A stretch of DNA of 64,000 bases from NCBI RefSeq assembly GCF_000235445.1, contig NZ_JH378829.1:47988-111987 (forward strand). Reading direction: 5' to 3'. The translations under genes and the position numbers were made by a program. Shown here one piece after another: positions 62,959-64,000 of the stretch (its first letter is position 1; every line of letters begins with the position of its first letter). This stretch comes from Johnsonella ignava ATCC 51276. Lineage in GTDB: Bacteria > Bacillota > Clostridia > Lachnospirales > Lachnospiraceae. The notes beneath the pieces are model-generated. The model searched no databases. It worked only from the letters and a program-made list of their open reading frames with translations, and was not told the DNA's origin.

Positions 62959-62986
62959 AAAAACCCCTGACAAAACCAGGGGTTTT
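62959..62986 (-). terminator. Terminator of tRNA-Thr
   Basis: On the minus strand AAACCCCTG/CAGGGGTTT with a short loop ends in TTTTTATAG, four bases past the tRNA. Confidence 0.88.
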
Positions 62987-62989
62987 AGA

Positions 62990-63062
62990 AGCTGATGACG
63001 GGAATCGAACCCGTGACCTCCTCACTACCAATGAGGTGCGCTACCGACTGTGCCACATCAGC
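62990..63062 (-). tRNA. tRNA-Thr (GGT)
   Basis: A 73-base cloverleaf on the minus strand: acceptor GCTGATG/CATCAGC, anticodon stem CCTCA/TGAGG with loop TTGGTAG (anticodon GGT, reading ACC/ACU), T arm ACGGG TTCGATT CCCGT, discriminator T. The D stem GCAC/GCGC has one A-C mismatch. CCA is not encoded. Confidence 0.96.
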
Positions 63063-63075
63063 CTACAACTCCATG

Positions 63076-63104
63076 ATATTAGCATAGCAGGCTGTATTTG
63101 TCAA
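63076..63104 (-). promoter_or_regulatory. Promoter of tRNA-Thr
   Basis: TTGACA (63104-63099), 17 bp, TAATAT (63081-63076) on the minus strand, 14 bases before the tRNA. Confidence 0.82.
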
Positions 63105-63165
63105 TTCATTTTCCAACTGAGTTCACAAATTTATAAGCCATATATGCCACCATCTTAAGGCAGGC

Positions 63166-63309
63166 TTAATAAAGTATGTATATTAATTTAATTTTTTCTT
63201 TCAGTGCCTCGTACACTGCGTTTTCCTCATATGTAATGCAGTCTGCCACATAGTTACACCAAAATATCCGCCCACATATGTCGAAAAAATATACACTTTT
63301 AATTTTCAT
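63166..63309 (-). CDS. Possible 47-residue protein
   Basis: From an ATG at 63309 the minus strand encodes 47 residues beginning MKIKSVYFFDICGRIFWCNY with a helical acidic/basic end (YEENAVYEALKEKIK). The composition is protein-like (four Cys/Trp-region residues, an amphipathic tail), but the SD is weak and it lies between tRNA-Thr and a GNAT gene. I do not recognise it; it could be a small protein or chance. Confidence 0.3.
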   Translation of the reverse strand: MKIKSVYFFDICGRIFWCNYVADCITYEENAVYEALKEKIKLIYILY

Positions 63310-63333
63310 ATCTATTTACTTTAAGCTTGATTA

Positions 63334-63768
63334 TTAAAGCCACTGTATAAATGCCGTTTTGTCCGTGCTGTTATACCCCGCCTTTTTATAAAAGTCCAAT
63401 ATACCTTTCTCCTTTGCACCTGTCAAAAGCATCATTTTATAGCAATTATTTTTTATCGCTATTTCCTTAGCATAATCAAGACATTCCGTTGCATAGCCTT
63501 TCCCCCGATAGAGCCCGTTTGTAACTACATTTTCAATAAATGCATACGGTCGCACGTTTCTTGTCAAATTCGGAATAATAACACAAACGCAAGATGAAAT
63601 TATTTTTCCGTTTATCTCATTAACAATAATATGATGATTCTTATCTTCAATAATTGTATTCCATGTATACTGTAAATGTTTAGTATCTTCCGGAATATCC
63701 TTCTCGTGTAAAAACAAATATAAATTCAATAGCTCATATAAGTCTTCTTTAAATGCTTCTCTTACCAT
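63334..63768 (-). CDS. GNAT family N-acetyltransferase
   Basis: A 144-residue acetyltransferase. The acetyl-CoA-binding block is seen as FIENVVTNGLYRGKGYATECLDYA (R/Q-x-x-G-x-G/A in YRGKGYA, about residue 95), with NNCYKMMLLTGAKEKGILDFYKKAGY after it. Substrate is unknown. A short hydrophobic-protein gene ends 11 bp upstream on the same strand. Confidence 0.88.
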   Translation of the reverse strand: MVREAFKEDLYELLNLYLFLHEKDIPEDTKHLQYTWNTIIEDKNHHIIVNEINGKIISSCVCVIIPNLTRNVRPYAFIENVVTNGLYRGKGYATECLDYAKEIAIKNNCYKMMLLTGAKEKGILDFYKKAGYNSTDKTAFIQWL

Positions 63769-63779
63769 AAATAGCCTCT

Positions 63780-64000
63780 TTATAAATTTAAAATATATAA
63801 ATTCAAAATATCAAATGCTGCTTTCAAAGCTCCGTTTTTTGCTTGTACATAAGATAAATAAAGAATATAAAAATGCATAATACCAAACATCAAAGCATGA
63901 AAAACTCCCACTATGCAGAATACTTTTGAGGATGATTCCAATTTTACCCGTTCTTTTTCCGTTTTCGCCTTCACAGCATTTTTCTCAAAAACATATGCCA
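63780..64000 (-). CDS. Membrane protein, C-terminal part (cut by window edge)
   Basis: The frame is open to the window edge without a stop (AYVFEKNAVKAKTEKERVKL...), so the gene probably begins outside; a GTG at 63974 could start a 64-residue form. It contains a charged stretch and one or two membrane helices (VFCIVGVFHALMFGIMHFYI). No family recognised. Confidence 0.5.
   Translation of the reverse strand, partial: AYVFEKNAVKAKTEKERVKLESSSKVFCIVGVFHALMFGIMHFYILYLSYVQAKNGALKAAFDILNLYILNL

Overview
The window looks like a chromosomal segment of a low-G+C Gram-positive anaerobe, most likely a Clostridia of the Lachnospiraceae type. This is an inference. It rests on AT-rich coding and intergenic DNA, strong Shine-Dalgarno sites, sigma-A promoters of the TTGACA-17-TATAAT type, a T-box leader, an NfnAB pair, a class II ECF transporter module beside truA/rplM/rpsI, a split MetH, and many cell-wall proteins of clostridial type. 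No rRNA or CRISPR array was seen.

Layout. 1-711: truncated IS30-like transposase and its flank. 712-5717: phosphoglycerate mutase, a membrane polysaccharide deacetylase and a DUF5050-like membrane protein. 6186-18379 (minus): NfnB/NfnA, DHFR, a divergent ThyX-like protein, a NUDIX hydrolase, a U32 peptidase, a homocysteine methyltransferase/MTHFR fusion, MetH and its separate activation domain; most of this is redox and one-carbon/methionine metabolism. 18520-21696 (minus): an ABC transporter of the TrpXYZ type under a T-box leader. 21890-26370: a small membrane protein, a DnaA-box cluster beside the promoter of an NfeD/SPFH pair, a DUF1275 protein and a secreted 3D-domain protein with a consensus promoter. 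26488-35607 (minus): a very large L,D-transpeptidase, apt, glyA, recJ, a membrane-linked barnase homologue lacking the catalytic His, and an NlpC/P60 hydrolase. 36146-38007: an SDR and an Old Yellow Enzyme-family oxidoreductase.

38008-52810 is a foreign defence island of visibly higher G+C. It is a complete BREX type 1 operon read on the minus strand: HTH regulator, brxA, brxB, brxC, pglX, a three-gene cassette (DUF3990 ADP-ribosyltransferase-like protein, an unnamed 79-aa protein, DUF3791), pglZ, brxL. A short SLATT-like two-helix fragment lies just past brxL and may be debris of another defence gene. PglX methylates host DNA, BrxC and BrxL are ATPases and PglZ is of the alkaline-phosphatase type; together they should exclude unmethylated phage. 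The central part of pglX is AT-rich against its flanks, suggesting exchange of the target-recognition region.

53098-61690 (minus) is the conserved ecfA1-ecfA2-ecfT-truA ... rplM-rpsI block. Here it is split by a lipoate cassette (two lipoate-ligase-like proteins, LipA and a free-standing lipoyl domain). The right end carries tRNA-Arg(ACG), a D-2-hydroxyacid dehydrogenase, tRNA-Thr(GGT), a possible 47-aa ORF, a GNAT acetyltransferase and a cut-off membrane protein. All identifications come from reading the sequence by eye; no database search was run.
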